From Leptothoe sp034932105 (GTDB lineage: Bacteria > Cyanobacteriota > Cyanobacteriia > Phormidesmidales > Phormidesmidaceae), in NCBI RefSeq assembly GCF_034932105.1, contig NZ_JAYGIG010000117.1, positions 38,149-102,148 of the forward strand: a stretch of 64,000 nt of DNA, given 5' to 3'. The notes under the pieces were generated by a model. That model had not been told where the DNA came from. It saw nothing but the letters and a program-made list of their open reading frames with translations, and did not search any database. A program made the position numbers and the translations under genes. Shown in pieces: positions 61,631 to 64,000 of the stretch (position 1 is the first letter of the stretch; every line of letters begins with the position of its first letter).

Positions 61631-62494
61631 CTATGGACACAGTACCTGGGCATGGTGTCTAATGTGGTCTTCCATGAAGCTGGAGATAAAGTAATAGCCA
61701 TGGTCATACCCCGTCTGCATCCTGAGGGTTAACGGTTGGCCTGCGGCTTCACAGGCTGCCTTGAACACCTCAGGTTTCAGCTGCTGCTGTTCCAAAAATG
61801 AATCAGCTAAGCCCTGATCAATCAGAATGAGCCGGTTTGCCTGAGCCTGCTGTTTGACTAACTCACTGGCATCATAGGCTGCCCAGGTAGATTCATCTGA
61901 GCCAACATACTTACCCAAGGCCTTCTGCCCCCAGGCACATTGACTGGGGGCAGCAATGGGAGCAAAGGCGGAGATGGATTGGTATTTATCGGGATTACGC
62001 AGGCCGCAGACCAAGGCTCCATGGCCCCCCATGGAATGGCCAAAAATACCTTGTCGGGTCGGGTCTGCGGCAAAACTTCCATGGATCAGGGTGGGCAGTT
62101 CCTCGGTCACATAGCTGTACATCCGATAGTGCTTGGCCCATGGTTCTTCGGTGGCATCCACATAAAAGCCAGCGCCACTGCCAAAGTCCCAGCCCTCCTC
62201 GTCCGGGACATCATCTCCCCGGGGGCTAGTATCGGGGGCCACTAACATCAGGCCATGGTGGGCCGCATAGGCTTGGGCTCCGGCCTTGGTGATGAAATTT
62301 TGCTCAGTGCAGGTGAGCCCTGCTAGGAAATAAAGCACGGGTACTGGTTTGAGCTCGGCCTGGGGTGGCAGATACACCGCAAACTTCATGGGGCATTGGC
62401 ATTGCTCAGACTGGTGACTATAGATGCCGACAGTGCCACCAAAGCAGCCATGCTGACTCAGTAATGTGATGGTTTGACTTGGTCGGTTTGCCAT
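61631..62494 (-). CDS. fghA: S-formylglutathione hydrolase
   Basis: This alpha/beta hydrolase (287 residues) cleaves S-formylglutathione in formaldehyde detoxification. It shows esterase-D features: LLSQHGCFGGTVGIYSHQSE, FAVYLPPQAE, YFLAGLTCTEQNFITKAGAQ, the nucleophile Ser in IFGHSMGGHGALVCGL, and the catalytic Asp/His toward the C-terminus (LIDQGLADSFL, GYDHGYYFISSFM). Length and start (ATG 62494) match the family. No glutathione-dependent formaldehyde dehydrogenase gene lies nearby, although the two are partners in the pathway. The gene is convergent with the CPBP protease gene, 44 bases apart. Confidence 0.94.
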   Translation of the reverse strand: MANRPSQTITLLSQHGCFGGTVGIYSHQSEQCQCPMKFAVYLPPQAELKPVPVLYFLAGLTCTEQNFITKAGAQAYAAHHGLMLVAPDTSPRGDDVPDEEGWDFGSGAGFYVDATEEPWAKHYRMYSYVTEELPTLIHGSFAADPTRQGIFGHSMGGHGALVCGLRNPDKYQSISAFAPIAAPSQCAWGQKALGKYVGSDESTWAAYDASELVKQQAQANRLILIDQGLADSFLEQQQLKPEVFKAACEAAGQPLTLRMQTGYDHGYYFISSFMEDHIRHHAQVLCP

Positions 62495-63044
62495 GAAGAA
62501 TCCCAGTTTGTGTTTGGTATCACTATCTCATCCTCGATCGGGAGTCAGCAACGCCACCGTTGGCGATCAAATGACGATCACAGCAGAAGTCTATCCCAAA
62601 ACACAAGGCTTGATTGCCAAGTAAAATTAACACCCAATACGGGCACCGATGAAAATGGCGTTGTGACTGAGCACCCTGGCCTGATCGTCGGCACATTCTC
62701 GGTACCCCTGACTCCGGTGCGCTGAATGGTTTACCGCTGAACTTTACCGGGGCTGACTTAACAGCACCGGGGTATCAGGTGGCCCGCTTCCGGGTAGAAC
62801 CAGTGGTGGACGTTTTTTCTTTTTTGGGTGCATCCGATTGGATATGGCAGCCGTATACCTAAGGAAAGCTGCTCAGTAGAGTTTTAGTAGAGGTGTGACT
62901 CAGGGGCTGAGGATTTGACCCAGGAAGTGATCTCCGTTGTTTCTCCTCTGAATCTGTCAGGTTTACTATGTACGTATTCAAAGGTGCTCATCCTCGGGGC
63001 TGATTCCCTGGAATGAGCACCTTTGTCAGTTCATTATCTCTTTC
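62495..63044. other. noncoding gap with a hairpin and possible coding remnant
   Basis: About 550 bases. A perfect 13-bp inverted repeat (62979-62991 with 63013-63025, spacer 21, core AAAGGTGCTCAT) lies before the YdcF gene. A plus-strand stretch at about 62694-62861 reads as protein-like without a start (ILGTPDSGALNGLPLNFTG, then VARFRVEPVVDVFSF, ending TAA) and could be the decayed end of an old gene. Nothing else was found. Confidence 0.35.
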
Positions 63045-63758
63045 ATGTCTATGGGTTTCCCTAAGGGCAAACATCTCTCAGTGCACAGGCATGGAGCCCG
63101 TTCTAAATTCGTCCAATGGCTACTGGTAATCCTTTTTGTGGTTGGGCTATCGCCCTGGTGGGTCAACCGGCTATTACGCCTGATGATGACTCGGTTAGAC
63201 ACTGGCCAGCCCGTAGATGCCATCGTTGTTGTGGGACGCGGCAACGGTTATAACGAGCGTCGGGCAGCGGCAGCGGTAGATCTGTGGCAGGCCGGCCGGG
63301 CTCCCCATATATTTATGAGCGGTGCTAATGACGCCCCTATTCTGGTCGGCCTTGCTAAGGAAATGGGGGTACCAGATGCAAATGTTAGCGGTGAAGCCTG
63401 TGCGGCTACCACATGGGAAAATGCATTTTATACCAAGCGGTATATGCCGTTTGATCGGGCTGCTGCAGAAAAACCTAAAATTTTGCTGGTTACCGATGGT
63501 TTACACACGGGTCGAACGTCATTGATCTATCGAAATTTTGGGTTTGAAGTTGTTTCTAAGCCAGTCACGTTAGATGTTGCCCAGTGGCTTGTGCAAATTA
63601 GGCGTGAGTTTTTGGCAATCATGTACTACATTGTAAGCAAGCAGATTTTTCCACCTAAGCCTGAGAAAATTGAACGGGCCAGTGAGACTGCTGATCAAAG
63701 AGTTGTAAAGTGGCAGTGCCTTGATATGGAAAAGGCATATATTCCCCACGTTAGATGA
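63045..63758 (+). CDS. YdcF/SanA-type DUF218 envelope protein
   Basis: This 237-residue protein has one N-terminal membrane helix (about 24-42, FVQWLLVILFVVGLSPWWV) and a DUF218 domain outside or at the membrane. Its motifs are PVDAIVVVGRGNGYNERRAA, DLWQAGRAPHIFMSGANDA, the EACAATTWENAFYTKRYM stretch and ILLVTDGLHTGRTSLIYRNF. The family is linked to envelope polysaccharide and vancomycin-permeability phenotypes in E. coli (SanA, ElyC), but its reaction is unknown. The ATG at 63045 is followed closely by an alternative ATG at 63051. A possible regulatory hairpin lies 20 bases upstream. Confidence 0.88.
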   Translation: MSMGFPKGKHLSVHRHGARSKFVQWLLVILFVVGLSPWWVNRLLRLMMTRLDTGQPVDAIVVVGRGNGYNERRAAAAVDLWQAGRAPHIFMSGANDAPILVGLAKEMGVPDANVSGEACAATTWENAFYTKRYMPFDRAAAEKPKILLVTDGLHTGRTSLIYRNFGFEVVSKPVTLDVAQWLVQIRREFLAIMYYIVSKQIFPPKPEKIERASETADQRVVKWQCLDMEKAYIPHVR

Positions 63759-64000
63759 TCGTCCGATTAATGACAGCACAGAGAAAGATCATCACTACCC
63801 ATAATCTTGAGGAGTAAGGGTGGAGAAAGAAATGATCCCTCACCTCAGATAATTGCTCAAATCTATAGGCCTAGGGCGTAACCGGTGTTCCTCGGCCATC
63901 AGTAAAGGGGCTGAAGTATTGTCAGTTGGAGGTTGTAGAGCATCAAGCAGGAAATAGGACTAGAGTTGGAATATGAACGCCAATCTAGTCCCAACAATAT

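Noticed and set aside
62474..62725. An 83-codon plus-strand frame overlapping the fghA start
   Set aside because: No domain, no ribosome binding site, and it overlaps the start of a certain gene on the other strand.
1..64000. GCGATCGC octamers as gene-specific regulator sites
   Set aside because: They occur all over the window, mostly inside genes, which is the known behaviour of the HIP1 repeat in cyanobacteria.

Overview
The window is cyanobacterial chromosome. It carries photosystem I subunit II (psaD), a photosystem I accumulation factor, the magnesium-protoporphyrin IX methyltransferase of chlorophyll synthesis, a long plant/cyanobacterial-type IspH and a minCDE cluster. It is also rich in the octamer GCGATCGC (HIP1), a hallmark of many cyanobacterial genomes. 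Gene families and HIP1 do not fix the genus; base composition looks moderate (about half G+C). I see no rRNA, insertion sequence, phage or CRISPR array. One tRNA gene, tRNA-Leu(UAG), is present.

Layout. 0-4.6 kb: envelope genes (SGNH hydrolase, LytR-CpsA-Psr ligase, GDP-mannose pyrophosphorylase, membrane protein). 4.6-13.7 kb: housekeeping and photosynthesis (trpE, psaD, ABC-2 permease, ispH, a second SGNH hydrolase, glyoxalase-fold protein, ychF). 14-18.4 kb: lipoprotein, photosystem I accumulation factor, SPOUT methyltransferase, then minC-minD-minE on the minus strand. 18.9-25.2 kb: an unusual phosphate-binding-like protein with 11-residue repeats, tilS, a TPR protein and a diguanylate cyclase. 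25.2-30.6 kb: tpiA, pnp, nucleotide-sugar epimerase and a DUF4349 lipoprotein. 30.9-35.3 kb: tRNA-Leu, then a dnaK3-like/dnaJ pair whose DnaK has a tail of about 420 residues rich in Tyr, Gly and Gln. 35.3-41.7 kb: redoxin with a tiny upstream ORF, AMIN-domain protein, DICT-GAF histidine kinase, a cluster of DNA hairpins and the amt ammonium transporter. 42-44.8 kb: purE, nagA, chlM. 44.8-52.1 kb: a co-directional set made of a CHASE2-GGDEF cyclase, a DUF928 protein and a 1485-residue exported protein joining a two-partner-secretion domain to a CHAT (caspase-like) protease. 52.3-64 kb: DUF423 protein, class II glutamine amidotransferase, a TRAP transporter (membrane subunits and a divergent solute receptor separated by three genes), MFS carrier, lipoprotein, secreted repeat protein, CPBP protease, S-formylglutathione hydrolase and a YdcF protein.

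The most interesting items are the two-partner-secretion/CHAT locus, the DnaK with a FUS-like low-complexity tail, the membrane-spanning 11-mer repeat protein, and a set of perfect inverted repeats, several of which lack the T-tract of an ordinary terminator. Functional statements rest on motifs read by eye; no database search was run.
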